Below are positions 7,403-15,166 of a stretch of 23,991 nucleotides of DNA, one piece after another. The notes beneath the pieces are model-generated. The model saw only the letters and a list, made by a program, of their open reading frames with translations. It was not told the origin of the DNA and searched no databases. The stretch's first letter is position 1; the number at the start of each line of letters is the position of its first letter. Position numbers and translations under genes: made by a program. The DNA lies in NCBI GenBank assembly GCA_037141255.1, contig JBAXCX010000034.1:1-23991 (forward strand). Direction: 5' to 3'. The stretch comes from IMCC26207 sp037141255. Its GTDB lineage: Bacteria; Actinomycetota; Acidimicrobiia; Acidimicrobiales; Microtrichaceae.

Positions 7403-8809
7403 TCAGCGTTGACGCAGAAGATCGGCCACACCAAAGGCCAAATCGAGCGACTGCCGGCCATTCAGCCTCGGATCGCACATGGTTTCATAACGAAGGCCAA
7501 GATCTCCATCGAGCAGGTCCTCTGCTCCACCGAGGCATTCGGTAACGTCATCTCCAGTGAGTTCGACGTGCACGCCGCCAGGCCAAGTTCCTTCGGCTCT
7601 ATGAGCTTCAAAGAAGCCTCTAATCTCGGCGAGGATTGAATCGAAATGGCGGGTCTTTTGGCCGCTCGGCGCAGTAAAGGTGTTTCCGTGCATGGGATCA
7701 CACGCCCAGACCACTGGGTGGCCAGCATCAGCCACCGAGCGCAGCAGTGGTCGAAGTGAGTCGGTGACGTTCTCGGCACCCATGCGAGTAATCAACGTCA
7801 GGCGCCCATGGATGCGTTCGGGATTGAGAGCCTGACACAACTCGAGCACTTGCTCAGCCGATGCCGTTGGTCCGACCTTGCATCCAATGGGGTTGCGAAT
7901 ACCGCGGAAAAACTCAACATGAGCACCGTCTAGGTCTCTCGTTCGTTCGCCAATCCACACCATATGTGCCGAGCAGTCGTAGTAGTCGCCAGTCAGAGAA
8001 TCTTGCCGGGTCAGGGCCTCTTCATATCCCAGCACTAGTGCCTCGTGACTGGTCCAGACTTCGGTCTGATGTAGCGCCGGGACTGTCTCATGGTCGAGAC
8101 CGCAGGCATCCATAAAGCGCAGGGCCCGTTCGATCTCTTCGGCTAGATGCTCGTAACGCTGCCCCTGGGGGCTCGCAGAGACGAACTCTTGATTCCACTG
8201 GTGCACTCGCGAAAGGTCTGCAAACCCTCCGGTTGTGAAAGCACGCAAGAGGTTCAGCGTGGAGGCGGACTGGTGATAGGCCTCAATCATGCGCGCCGGA
8301 ACCGGAATTCGAGCCTTGGCAGTAAAGGCCACGTCGTTAATGAGGTGACCGCGAAAGCTGGGGAGTTCGACTCCGTCGATCGTCTCTGTGTCGGCAGATC
8401 GGGGCTTGGCAAACTGTCCGGCAATTCTGCCGAGTTTCACCACTGGCACCCCAGCGGAGTACGTCAGAACAACGGCCATCTGCAAGATGACTTTGAGGCG
8501 TTCACGAATGGAGTCAGCCGAGAATGCTTCAAAAGATTCGGCGCAATCTCCCGCCTGTAACAGAAATGCCCTGCCCTCAGACACACGACCCAGTTCGGCG
8601 GTCAGGCGGCGGGACTCGCCCGCAAATACCAGCGGCGGAAATCCGCGGAGTTGTTTGAGTACAGCTTCGTACTCGTTCAGTTCTGGCCAGGTTGGCTGCT
8701 GAAGTGCTGGCCGTGAACGCCAAGAGTCAGGTGACCAAACCGCAACCGAGGAGGAATCCTGGGCAGATTGGTCGCTTTGAGCGTTGTCAGAAGAAGCCGT
8801 ACTAGTCAT
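7403..8809 (-). CDS. aroG: Class II DAHP synthase
   Basis: A 468-residue 3-deoxy-D-arabino-heptulosonate-7-phosphate synthase of the plant/mycobacterial class II. It condenses phosphoenolpyruvate and erythrose 4-phosphate in the first step of the shikimate pathway. The metal ligands expected from the family are visible: C89 in QAGDCAE, H374 in CDPMHGNT, E416 in VHVELTGDD and D446 in CDPRLNG. Conserved segments include GRIAGQFAKPRS (127-138) and YHQSASTLNLLRAFTTGGFA (178-197). Length matches the family; the first ~25 residues are Ser/Gln/Asp-rich and variable. TATCCT (8823-8818) lies eight bases before the ATG, so the message may be nearly leaderless. Confidence 0.95.
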   Translation of the reverse strand: MTSTASSDNAQSDQSAQDSSSVAVWSPDSWRSRPALQQPTWPELNEYEAVLKQLRGFPPLVFAGESRRLTAELGRVSEGRAFLLQAGDCAESFEAFSADSIRERLKVILQMAVVLTYSAGVPVVKLGRIAGQFAKPRSADTETIDGVELPSFRGHLINDVAFTAKARIPVPARMIEAYHQSASTLNLLRAFTTGGFADLSRVHQWNQEFVSASPQGQRYEHLAEEIERALRFMDACGLDHETVPALHQTEVWTSHEALVLGYEEALTRQDSLTGDYYDCSAHMVWIGERTRDLDGAHVEFFRGIRNPIGCKVGPTASAEQVLELCQALNPERIHGRLTLITRMGAENVTDSLRPLLRSVADAGHPVVWACDPMHGNTFTAPSGQKTRHFDSILAEIRGFFEAHRAEGTWPGGVHVELTGDDVTECLGGAEDLLDGDLGLRYETMCDPRLNGRQSLDLAFGVADLLRQR

Positions 8810-8823
8810 CGCTTCGTAGGATA
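8810..8823 (-). promoter_or_regulatory. Candidate -10 of aroG, nearly leaderless
   Basis: TATCCT (8823-8818, minus strand) fits TANNNT and ends eight bases before the aroG ATG. Transcription would begin one or two bases upstream of the start codon. The ACGAAG that follows is a poor ribosome site. No clear -35 is visible. Confidence 0.35.
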
Positions 8824-8906
8824 CCGGCCAGAGCCGCTCAGCCCGAAGTGAGAATCTTTAGTCCGGCGGATCGGGCCGCTACAGCGGGTCTGGTTTTCTG
8901 ACCGGT

Positions 8907-9758
8907 TTACGAAGCTGAGCTAAGGGCTAACTCGCGAACCGTGCCCATTGCACGCTTGACCAAGCGGCGAGCGGCCTCGGCAGTAATGCCCAGATCCTCT
9001 CCTACCTCTCGGTAGCTCCGGCGCTGCCCATCGGCCAATCCAAAGCGTTGTTCCACAGCGCTGCGGGCACGAGGATCAAGAATCTGCAACAAGGCCGTGA
9101 GCCATTCAGAATGCTCGTTGTCGATCAAAACATCCTCAGGCCCCGCCTGGCGATCTGCGAGCATATCGACGAGCTCGTTGGAATCATCGGCACCGATTGT
9201 GCGGTCGAGCGAGGTGGGGGTGGTGAGGCGATGAAGTTCGGCATTTGCGACGTCTAGGGAATCGCCGTCGCCCGAGACGTTGCGCAGTGCTGCCCGCAAC
9301 GCGGCTGATCGGTCACCGGGAAGGCGCACCAGCGAAGCTTTCTGATCAAGAGCACGGCCGATGGACTGGCGAATCCAGAACGTGGCGTAGGTAGAGAACT
9401 TGAAACCTTTGCGCCAGTCGAATTTATCGACCGCATGCTCCAAGCCCAGGTTGCCCTCTTGGACTAGGTCGAGCAGATCCATTCCCGGCGGAAGGGGATA
9501 GCGGCGTGCCACGCTCACGACGAGTCGCAAATTGGCCCGAATGAAGCGATCTTTTGCGGCATCGCCAGCAGCGATAGCAGAGCGAATATCACGGGTGTGT
9601 TCACCCGCATTTCGACGAACTCTGGCCTCATGGCCGAGTTCAATTACTTGGGAAAGCACCCGCTCCTCTTCTGCGTTCAGCAGGGGAACCCTTCCGATTT
9701 GATTGAGATACATACCAACGGAGTCACTCATCTGAGGCAACTTTCGTGTCGTGGCCAC
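8907..9758 (-). CDS. Sigma-70 family RNA polymerase sigma factor (group 2 type)
   Basis: A 283-residue sigma factor with region 1.2 (about 10-40, SVGMYLNQIGRVPLL), region 2 (about 69-139) and region 4 (about 218-278). In region 2, NLRLVVSVARRY, DLLDLVQEGNLGL and FSTYATFWIRQSIGRAL are close to primary sigma factors. Region 4 has the helix-turn-helix SYREVGEDLGITAEAARRLV (248-267). Region 1.1 is missing and region 3 is short, as in non-essential group 2 factors such as SigB/HrdA types. It is too complete to be an ECF sigma. The start is a GTG (9758) or the ATG at 9731; neither has a clear ribosome site. An inverted repeat 15 bp upstream may control expression. Confidence 0.88.
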   Translation of the reverse strand: MATTRKLPQMSDSVGMYLNQIGRVPLLNAEEERVLSQVIELGHEARVRRNAGEHTRDIRSAIAAGDAAKDRFIRANLRLVVSVARRYPLPPGMDLLDLVQEGNLGLEHAVDKFDWRKGFKFSTYATFWIRQSIGRALDQKASLVRLPGDRSAALRAALRNVSGDGDSLDVANAELHRLTTPTSLDRTIGADDSNELVDMLADRQAGPEDVLIDNEHSEWLTALLQILDPRARSAVEQRFGLADGQRRSYREVGEDLGITAEAARRLVKRAMGTVRELALSSAS

Positions 9759-9764
9759 TGCTGG

Positions 9765-9788
9765 CCGCTCGGCCGCTCAAGTGAGCGG
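9765..9788 (-). promoter_or_regulatory. Inverted repeat in the leader of the sigma factor gene
   Basis: CCGCTCAAGTGAGCGG (9773-9788) is a perfect 7-bp inverted repeat with a 2-base centre, and GGCCGCTC is directly repeated at 9763-9770 and 9771-9778. In the sigma gene transcript this gives a CCGCTC/GAGCGG hairpin, followed by a second GAGCGG able to pair with the same arm, just before the GTG start. It could be an operator or a switchable RNA hairpin. The role is inferred. Confidence 0.35.
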
Positions 9789-9894
9789 GGGAAATATTTT
9801 GTTTGTCGGAAAGCAGGTTGTGTTTTCCTGACCTTGTTGGTATCGGCCCTCGGGCTGAAGAGTTGAGGATCATGGTCAGATATTTTTCTGGGCC

Positions 9895-9906
9895 TACGAT
9901 TCAGCT
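9895..9906 (+). promoter_or_regulatory. Candidate leaderless promoter (-10 TACGAT) of nadD
   Basis: TACGAT (9895-9900) lies exactly six bases before the nadD ATG at 9907. There is no Shine-Dalgarno sequence between them, so the transcript probably begins at the start codon. The same TACGAT and spacing recur before leuS. A recognisable -35 is not present. Confidence 0.5.
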
Positions 9907-10533
9907 ATGCAGTCCAGCCGCCCATCAGAATCCCCGACCCGTTCGCCGCAGGCGCGGATTGGCATTTTTGGTGGCACTTTCGACCCCCCGCACATCGGGC
10001 ACCTCGTGACTGCTATCAACGTTCGGTACCAGATGAATCTTGACCGTGTGCTCATGGTGGTTGCAAATCAGCCATGGCAGAAGGTGGGATCTCGAAAACT
10101 TTCTACTGCCGGCGACCGTCTTGCGCTGGTGCAAGCAGCGGTCCGCAACGAGGAAGGGATTGAGGCCAGCGATCTGGAGTTGTTGCGCGGTGGTCCCTCG
10201 TACTCGGTCGACACCCTTGAAACTCTTCGAGTCGCAGATGCCAACTCTGAGCTTTTTCTGATTCTGGGTGGGGATGCCGCTGCAGGCTTGGAGAGTTGGG
10301 AACGCCATCAAGAGATTGCCAAGCAGTGCCGTATTATCGTCGTTGACCGTCCAGGGGTAGTCAGCGAGGTGCCCTCAGGCTTCGTTGTGGAGCGGGTCTC
10401 GGTACCACGTCTCGAAGTCTCCTCTACAGACCTGCGACACCGAGCAGCAACTGGCGCTCCACTCGAGCATCTGATTCCTCGAGAAGTGATCTCGTTGATT
10501 TCTCAACGAGGCCTCTATGGTGATGATCAATGA
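9907..10533 (+). CDS. nadD: Nicotinate-nucleotide adenylyltransferase
   Basis: A 208-residue NadD, which transfers AMP from ATP to nicotinate mononucleotide to give deamido-NAD in cytoplasmic NAD synthesis. The nucleotidyltransferase motif GGTFDPPHIGH (22-32) includes the (H/T)xxH element. The C-terminal SSTDLRHR (172-179) is the ISSTxxR motif that binds ATP phosphates, and the closing HLIPREVISLISQRGLY is typical. Length matches the family, apart from about 15 extra residues at the N-terminus before RIGIFGG. It is first in an operon with the LytR-C protein (17-bp overlap) and rsfS, a common order in actinobacteria. Confidence 0.95.
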   Translation: MQSSRPSESPTRSPQARIGIFGGTFDPPHIGHLVTAINVRYQMNLDRVLMVVANQPWQKVGSRKLSTAGDRLALVQAAVRNEEGIEASDLELLRGGPSYSVDTLETLRVADANSELFLILGGDAAAGLESWERHQEIAKQCRIIVVDRPGVVSEVPSGFVVERVSVPRLEVSSTDLRHRAATGAPLEHLIPREVISLISQRGLYGDDQ

Positions 10534-11836
10534 CAGGCCAGTATCGATGAGTGCGATTGCCCCAGAACAGCCAGCCAACGGGCAGTCCTCTACGGGCTCG
10601 CAACCAGTTGTGCGTGCAGCGATGCGTCAACGCAAAGCCCAAAAGCGCCGCAAGCGCGCCACCGTGGTTCAAGGAGCCTTTACGACGTTGTTTGTGGTTG
10701 CTCTGATCGGCTTGGGGTTTGTCGGCTGGAAGTCTGCGCTCAAGATCACCGGTGGTCGAGTTGCCGAGGTGACGAATCCAGCGGACCCAGACTTTATTGC
10801 GAAGGTTGAGCCCACGAATGTGGACCTCGTGGCGATCACAGCAACCGACGGATCCCTCCTCACCATGTTGTTCTTGCTGTCGGATCCAGAGGCCAACAAG
10901 AAAGGCCCTGAGGCTGCAGCACATACGGTGGTTCCGATGTCTTCTGGTTTGATTCTTTGGGAGTTTGAAGATGCGCCACCAGACAGCGCCGCCAACATAT
11001 TTGCCTCTGGCGGAATTGACGCGCTCAGTCTCCGCCTTGGAGCCGACCTGAGCTTTGGCTCGACGAGCACAACTGAGGTTTCGAGCACGGTGATTGATGA
11101 ACTCGCAGCCCTAGCGGGACCGCTCAGTGTGGAACTCCCGGACAATGTTCTCGGACCGGATGCCGCTGGTGGAACAGTCGTGAAGTATCCAGCTGGCCCC
11201 TTGGTGCTGCAGTCCGAGCAGGTCACTGAGTTTCTTGGGTTTCGTGGAATCGACGAGGAAGAACTCACCCGGTCGCTCCGACTCAAACTGGTGTGGACAC
11301 AATTACTCGGCGCCATTGGGGCAAGCGAGTCATCGAAGAACGGCACCATCTCGCTGCCGAGTTCCGCCTCAAAGGGATTGAAGTCATTTGGGGATCTGCT
11401 CGACAGAATGCCCAATGTCCAAGTTTCCCTCGCGACTCTTCCGACCAAAGAGGTGGTGTTGAACATGTCGCCGCCCGTGAAGCTCAATCAGGTTGATGGG
11501 TTGGCGCTGCCCAGTTGGGTCGGGCAGTTTGTCCCGTTCCCGACCTCGGCTTATCCCGGCCAACGGGCCACGGTTTCGATGTTGAATGGGACCACAGATC
11601 GCCGACTGCCCAACTCCGTTGCGCCGAAGGTGGTCGCTGGCGGAGGTCAGATTTCGCTAGCGGGCAACGCGGCCTCATTTGAGGTTGAGACCTCCACCGT
11701 GAACTACACCGAATCAGGATCAAAACAAGCAGCTGAAGCTATTGCTCAGCAACTCGGGTTAGCTGCGAGTTTGGATCCAAATCAAAACTCCAATGTCGAC
11801 GTGACGGTCACGATGGGTCAAGATCTTCTCCGATGA
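10517..11836 (+). CDS. Membrane-anchored protein with degenerate LCP-like region and LytR C-terminal domain
   Basis: A 439-residue single-pass membrane protein. A basic cytoplasmic stretch RQRKAQKRRKR (37-47) precedes one transmembrane helix (about 50-70), so the rest should face outward. Residues about 100-215 resemble the LytR-CpsA-Psr fold in outline (LVAITATDGSLLTMLFLL; IDELAALAGPLSVELPDNV), but the Arg/Asp residues of the LCP phosphotransferase site are not seen. Residues about 350-434 match the LytR_C domain (ATVSMLNGTTDRRLPNSVAP). A cell-wall role is inferred, probably non-catalytic. The ATG at 10517 follows ACGAGG by five bases and overlaps nadD by 17 bp; the ATG at 10523 or 10547 could also be used. 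It joins rsfS by an ATGA overlap. Confidence 0.7.
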   Translation: MVMINDRPVSMSAIAPEQPANGQSSTGSQPVVRAAMRQRKAQKRRKRATVVQGAFTTLFVVALIGLGFVGWKSALKITGGRVAEVTNPADPDFIAKVEPTNVDLVAITATDGSLLTMLFLLSDPEANKKGPEAAAHTVVPMSSGLILWEFEDAPPDSAANIFASGGIDALSLRLGADLSFGSTSTTEVSSTVIDELAALAGPLSVELPDNVLGPDAAGGTVVKYPAGPLVLQSEQVTEFLGFRGIDEEELTRSLRLKLVWTQLLGAIGASESSKNGTISLPSSASKGLKSFGDLLDRMPNVQVSLATLPTKEVVLNMSPPVKLNQVDGLALPSWVGQFVPFPTSAYPGQRATVSMLNGTTDRRLPNSVAPKVVAGGGQISLAGNAASFEVETSTVNYTESGSKQAAEAIAQQLGLAASLDPNQNSNVDVTVTMGQDLLR

Positions 11837-12234
11837 CCTCCTCCTCGACGTCTGCCGCAGGGCACTCACCTCTCGCCTCACTCGATCTCGCACGCACGGC
11901 TGCTCGCGCTGCCGATAGTAAAGGTGCCACCGAGATTCTCATTCTTGATGTTGCTCAAGTCATGGGGATCTGCGAACTGTTTGTGATTGTCACCGCTGCA
12001 AACACGCCCATGGTGAAGGCAGTTACCGACGAGATTCAAGAACGGCTTGCCGTTGACTGCGATCAAAAACCGCGAGCGATCGAGGGTGCCGATGGTCGCC
12101 GTTGGGTGCTGATTGACTATGCAGACATTGTTGTGCACGTCTTTCTGACTGAGGATCGCGAGTACTACCGGCTCGAGCGGCTCTACGCGGACTCGGTGCA
12201 ACACGCGTGGAAACAGAGCGCACCCTCAGGCTGA
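11833..12234 (+). CDS. rsfS: Ribosome silencing factor RsfS
   Basis: A 133-residue RsfS/Iojap protein. It binds ribosomal protein uL14 and blocks joining of the 30S and 50S subunits when nutrients are scarce. The family core is clear: ADSKGATEILILDVAQV, then CELFVIVTAANTPMVKAVTDEI and GRRWVLIDYADIVVHVFLTE with EYYRLERLYAD. Length is normal. The ATG overlaps the upstream stop as ATGA (11833-11836), implying translational coupling. The nadD neighbourhood is the usual one. It is followed by a hairpin terminator. Confidence 0.93.
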   Translation: MTSSSTSAAGHSPLASLDLARTAARAADSKGATEILILDVAQVMGICELFVIVTAANTPMVKAVTDEIQERLAVDCDQKPRAIEGADGRRWVLIDYADIVVHVFLTEDREYYRLERLYADSVQHAWKQSAPSG

Positions 12235-12255
12235 ACAAGCCTCTGCAGAGATGCA

Positions 12256-12285
12256 AGAAGACCCGGCAGTTACGCCGGGCCTTCT
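12256..12285. terminator. Bidirectional hairpin terminator between rsfS and tRNA-Ala
   Basis: AGAAG-a-CCCGGC-agttac-GCCGGG-c-CTTCT forms an 11-bp stem with one A/C mismatch and a six-base loop. It lies between the convergent rsfS operon and the tRNA-Ala gene and can serve both strands. There is no strong U-tract on either side, as is common in actinobacteria. A short palindrome CTCTGCAGAG (12241-12250) precedes it. Confidence 0.65.
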
Positions 12286-12302
12286 GTAGTGCAGGGTGCT
12301 TG

Positions 12303-12376
12303 TGGAGCCGATGAGAATCGAACTCACGACCTCTTCCATGCCATGGAAGCGCTCTAGCCAACTGAGCTACGGCCCC
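12303..12376 (-). tRNA. tRNA-Ala (anticodon GGC)
   Basis: The minus strand folds as a 74-base tRNA: acceptor GGGGCCG/CGGCTCC with discriminator A, D-stem GCTC/GAGC, anticodon stem CTTCC/GGAAG with loop ATGGCAT, and T-arm GTGAG-TTCGATT-CTCAT. The loop gives anticodon GGC, which reads alanine GCC and GCU codons. The G3-U70 pair, the main alanine identity element, is present. CCA is not encoded (CAAG follows), so it must be added after transcription. Confidence 0.95.
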
Positions 12377-12388
12377 GCACGAGAGGCA

Positions 12389-12394
12389 ACCTTA
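12389..12394 (-). promoter_or_regulatory. Candidate -10 of the tRNA-Ala gene
   Basis: TAAGGT (12394-12389, minus strand) lies 12 bases before the mature tRNA 5' end, a usual distance for a short tRNA leader. No clear -35 is visible. The call rests on the hexamer and its position. Confidence 0.35.
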
Positions 12395-12489
12395 GCGGTC
12401 GCCTCGCAGTGTGTGGAATTTGGCGGCTTGATTGTTGAGGATTCCGCACCCCTCGCAGCACCGTTTCGGGATCTGGTACTGCACCTCAC

Positions 12490-12501
12490 TACGATCACGG
12501 C
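12490..12501 (+). promoter_or_regulatory. Candidate leaderless promoter (-10 TACGAT) of leuS
   Basis: TACGAT (12490-12495) is exactly six bases before the leuS ATG at 12502, as at nadD. No Shine-Dalgarno sequence is present in the six bases CACGGC. A transcript that starts at the ATG is therefore likely. Confidence 0.5.
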
Positions 12502-15078
12502 ATGTCAGATTCCGGTCCCGGCTCAGAGGTCGACCTTTTCGAGCCATACGATCCGCAAGCGATCGAACCCAAATGGCAGCAGTACTGGATGGATCAGGGC
12601 ACCTACGAGGTGGACAACGACGACCCACGTAATCGCTATTACGTATTGTGCATGTACCCCTACCCCTCGGGCGCTGCGCATATGGGCCATGTGCGCAACT
12701 ACACCTTTGGCGACCTGCTGACTCGCTACCGGACTATGAGCGGGGATGCAGTCCTGTCTCCAATGGGCTTCGACAGTTTCGGACTACCTGCAGAGAACGC
12801 TGCCATAAAGACTGGCCGTCACCCCCGAGCGTTTACCGACGAGAGAATCGAGCAGCTTCGAAGCTCGATTACTCGAATTGGTGGTGTGTACGACTGGCGG
12901 CGAGAGGTCAAGAGCCACGATCCCAGCTATATGCGCTGGACCCAATGGATCTTCTTGAAGTTCCTCGAGAACGGCTTGGCCTATCGCAAAGCCGCAGCAG
13001 TGAACTGGGACCCTATTGACCAGACCGTGCTCGCCAACGAGCAGGTGCTGGCCGATGGAACTGCTGAGCGTTCCGGTGCCGTGGTTGAGAAGCGAGATCT
13101 TGAGCAGTGGTATTTCCGGATAACTGATTACGCCCAGCAGTTGCTCGATGACCTTGACCAAGTTGATTGGCCCGAGCGGGTCGTGACACAACAGCGCAAC
13201 TGGATTGGTCGTTCTGAAGGTGCCCAATTCGACATGGCAGTTGTTACGGCTGACGGCCAAGCCGTCCTGTCAGAAGAGATAGGCAAGCCACTGCAGTTCA
13301 GTGTCTTTACTACTCGTCCCGATACGGCCTTTGGCATGACCTTCTGCGTGCTTGCACCGGAGCACCCGCTCGTCGCCGAGATTGTGAGTGAGTCGCTACG
13401 TGAACAAGTCGAAGCCTTCATCACGTTGGCTCGATCTACATCCGAGATTGATCGACTCTCCACGGAACGTTCCCTAGCCGAGCGTGGCTGTTTCACAGGC
13501 GCTTACGCAACGAATCCGTTTACTGGAGACACAGTCCCGATCTATCTGGCCGACTATGTCTTGGCCACCTATGGCACGGGCGCCGTGATGGCAGTTCCTG
13601 GTGAAGACCAGCGTGACTTTGAGTTTGCTTCGATCTTCGGCTTGGAAGTCATTGAGACAGTGCAGCGGCCCGAAGGCTTTCAGGGCGGAGCGTTCACCGG
13701 GGATGGCCCGCATATCAATTCTTCCTCCGCAAGCCATGCAGTGGCCGGAGCCGAACTCAACCTGAATGGACTCAACATCGCCGAGGCCAAAAACGCGGCA
13801 ATGGATTGGTTAGAAGCGACTGGACTCGGCGAGCGGAAGGTCAACTTTCGTTTACGTGACTGGTTGCTTTCTCGTCAGCGCTTCTGGGGCTGCCCCATTC
13901 CAATCGTGTACTGCGATGCCTGCGGAATTGTTCCCGTTCCCGAGGACCAACTCCCAGTCCTTGCGCCTGATGATGTCGAGTTCACCCCGACAGGGCAATC
14001 ACCGTTGCTGTCACATGTTGGGTTTCTTCATACCACTTGCCCAACATGTGGAGCGCCTGCTCGTCGAGAGACGGACACGATGGACACGTTCGTTGATAGC
14101 TCGTGGTACTACTTACGCTTTACTGATCCGTGGTCCGAAGACGCACCGTTTCGTCAGGATCAGCTAGCGCAGTGGATGCCGGTTGACCAATACATCGGCG
14201 GGGCCGAACACGCTGTGCTGCATCTGATGTACGCCAGGTTCTTCACGAAGGCGCTGTCCGATCTGTCGGTGCTACCAGCAAATCTTCGCGAGCCTTTCCA
14301 GCGACTCTTTACCCAGGGGATGATTCGTCTTGATGGTGCAAAAATGTCGAAGTCCAAAGGAAACCTCGTTGCCCCAGAGGAAATCATCGACACCCTTGGA
14401 GCAGACGCACTGCGGCTCAGCCATCTAGCAGTCAAGCCGCCCGAAGAGGATGTTGATTGGGAAGATGTTGGACTTGAAGGTTGCCATCGCTTCCTGCTGC
14501 GTCTCTGGAGACTGGCCGTGCCCGGCTCGGATCTGACCTCTGCGCTGCGCGAGGGCGAGCCTGAGTCAGTGGACCAAGAAATTCTGCGTGCCACGCATGT
14601 TCTCATTGATGGCATCTCAAAGGATTTCGACCGTTGGTCTTACAACGTCGCCGTTGCGAAGTACATGGCCTTTTTGAATGAGCTCTACCGCTACGTCCAA
14701 GCGCCCGAACAGGCACATGGACCGACGCTGCAGGTCTCTGTCAACACCTTGTTGCAGTTGCTTGCTCCGGCTTGCCCACACATGACTGCTGAGCTCTGGG
14801 CTGTCCGCCACGATGCTCAGTCGAATGGAGAACTGGCTCATATTCACACCACTTCCTGGCCGGTGGCGCGTCCGGAGTTGTTAGTCCAAGACTCCGTCAC
14901 CCTTGTGGTTCAGATCAATGGCAAGGTTCGAGACCGGCTCAAGGTTCCCGCAGATGCAGACGAGGCGGCTTGCCTTACTGCGGCGCTCAGCTCCGAAAAG
15001 GTGCAGCAAAAACTGCAGGGCGCCGAGCCGCATCGGGTGATCGCTCGCCCGCCAACCCTGCTCAATTTGCTGGTCTGA
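12502..15078 (+). CDS. leuS: Leucyl-tRNA synthetase
   Basis: An 858-residue class I aminoacyl-tRNA synthetase that charges tRNA-Leu. The HIGH motif appears as HMGH (60-63) in YPYPSGAAHMGHVRNYTFG, and KMSKS is at 614-618. The CP1 editing domain lies roughly at 225-420, with TTRPDTAFGMTF and ATYGTGAVMAVPGEDQRDF. A zinc-like CDACG...CPTCG cluster follows the QRFWGCPIP segment. The C-terminal tRNA-binding part VVQINGKVRDRLKVPADADE is intact. Length is normal for the bacterial enzyme. The start is supported by the -10 hexamer six bases upstream. It appears to be transcribed alone or with the following acyl-AMP ligase. Confidence 0.97.
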   Translation: MSDSGPGSEVDLFEPYDPQAIEPKWQQYWMDQGTYEVDNDDPRNRYYVLCMYPYPSGAAHMGHVRNYTFGDLLTRYRTMSGDAVLSPMGFDSFGLPAENAAIKTGRHPRAFTDERIEQLRSSITRIGGVYDWRREVKSHDPSYMRWTQWIFLKFLENGLAYRKAAAVNWDPIDQTVLANEQVLADGTAERSGAVVEKRDLEQWYFRITDYAQQLLDDLDQVDWPERVVTQQRNWIGRSEGAQFDMAVVTADGQAVLSEEIGKPLQFSVFTTRPDTAFGMTFCVLAPEHPLVAEIVSESLREQVEAFITLARSTSEIDRLSTERSLAERGCFTGAYATNPFTGDTVPIYLADYVLATYGTGAVMAVPGEDQRDFEFASIFGLEVIETVQRPEGFQGGAFTGDGPHINSSSASHAVAGAELNLNGLNIAEAKNAAMDWLEATGLGERKVNFRLRDWLLSRQRFWGCPIPIVYCDACGIVPVPEDQLPVLAPDDVEFTPTGQSPLLSHVGFLHTTCPTCGAPARRETDTMDTFVDSSWYYLRFTDPWSEDAPFRQDQLAQWMPVDQYIGGAEHAVLHLMYARFFTKALSDLSVLPANLREPFQRLFTQGMIRLDGAKMSKSKGNLVAPEEIIDTLGADALRLSHLAVKPPEEDVDWEDVGLEGCHRFLLRLWRLAVPGSDLTSALREGEPESVDQEILRATHVLIDGISKDFDRWSYNVAVAKYMAFLNELYRYVQAPEQAHGPTLQVSVNTLLQLLAPACPHMTAELWAVRHDAQSNGELAHIHTTSWPVARPELLVQDSVTLVVQINGKVRDRLKVPADADEAACLTAALSSEKVQQKLQGAEPHRVIARPPTLLNLLV

Positions 15079-15166
15079 TGAGCGAATCACCATTTCTTCG
15101 CACTCCCCTTGCTTACCCTTCGCTAGTTTCTTGTAACGCCGACCGTCTGAGGAGTGTCAAAGCACC

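Noticed and set aside
10669..11487. 272-codon minus-strand open frame opposite the LytR-C gene
   Set aside because: Its Ser/Thr/Pro-rich composition is that of an antisense shadow, and the sense strand has a convincing gene in operon with nadD and rsfS.
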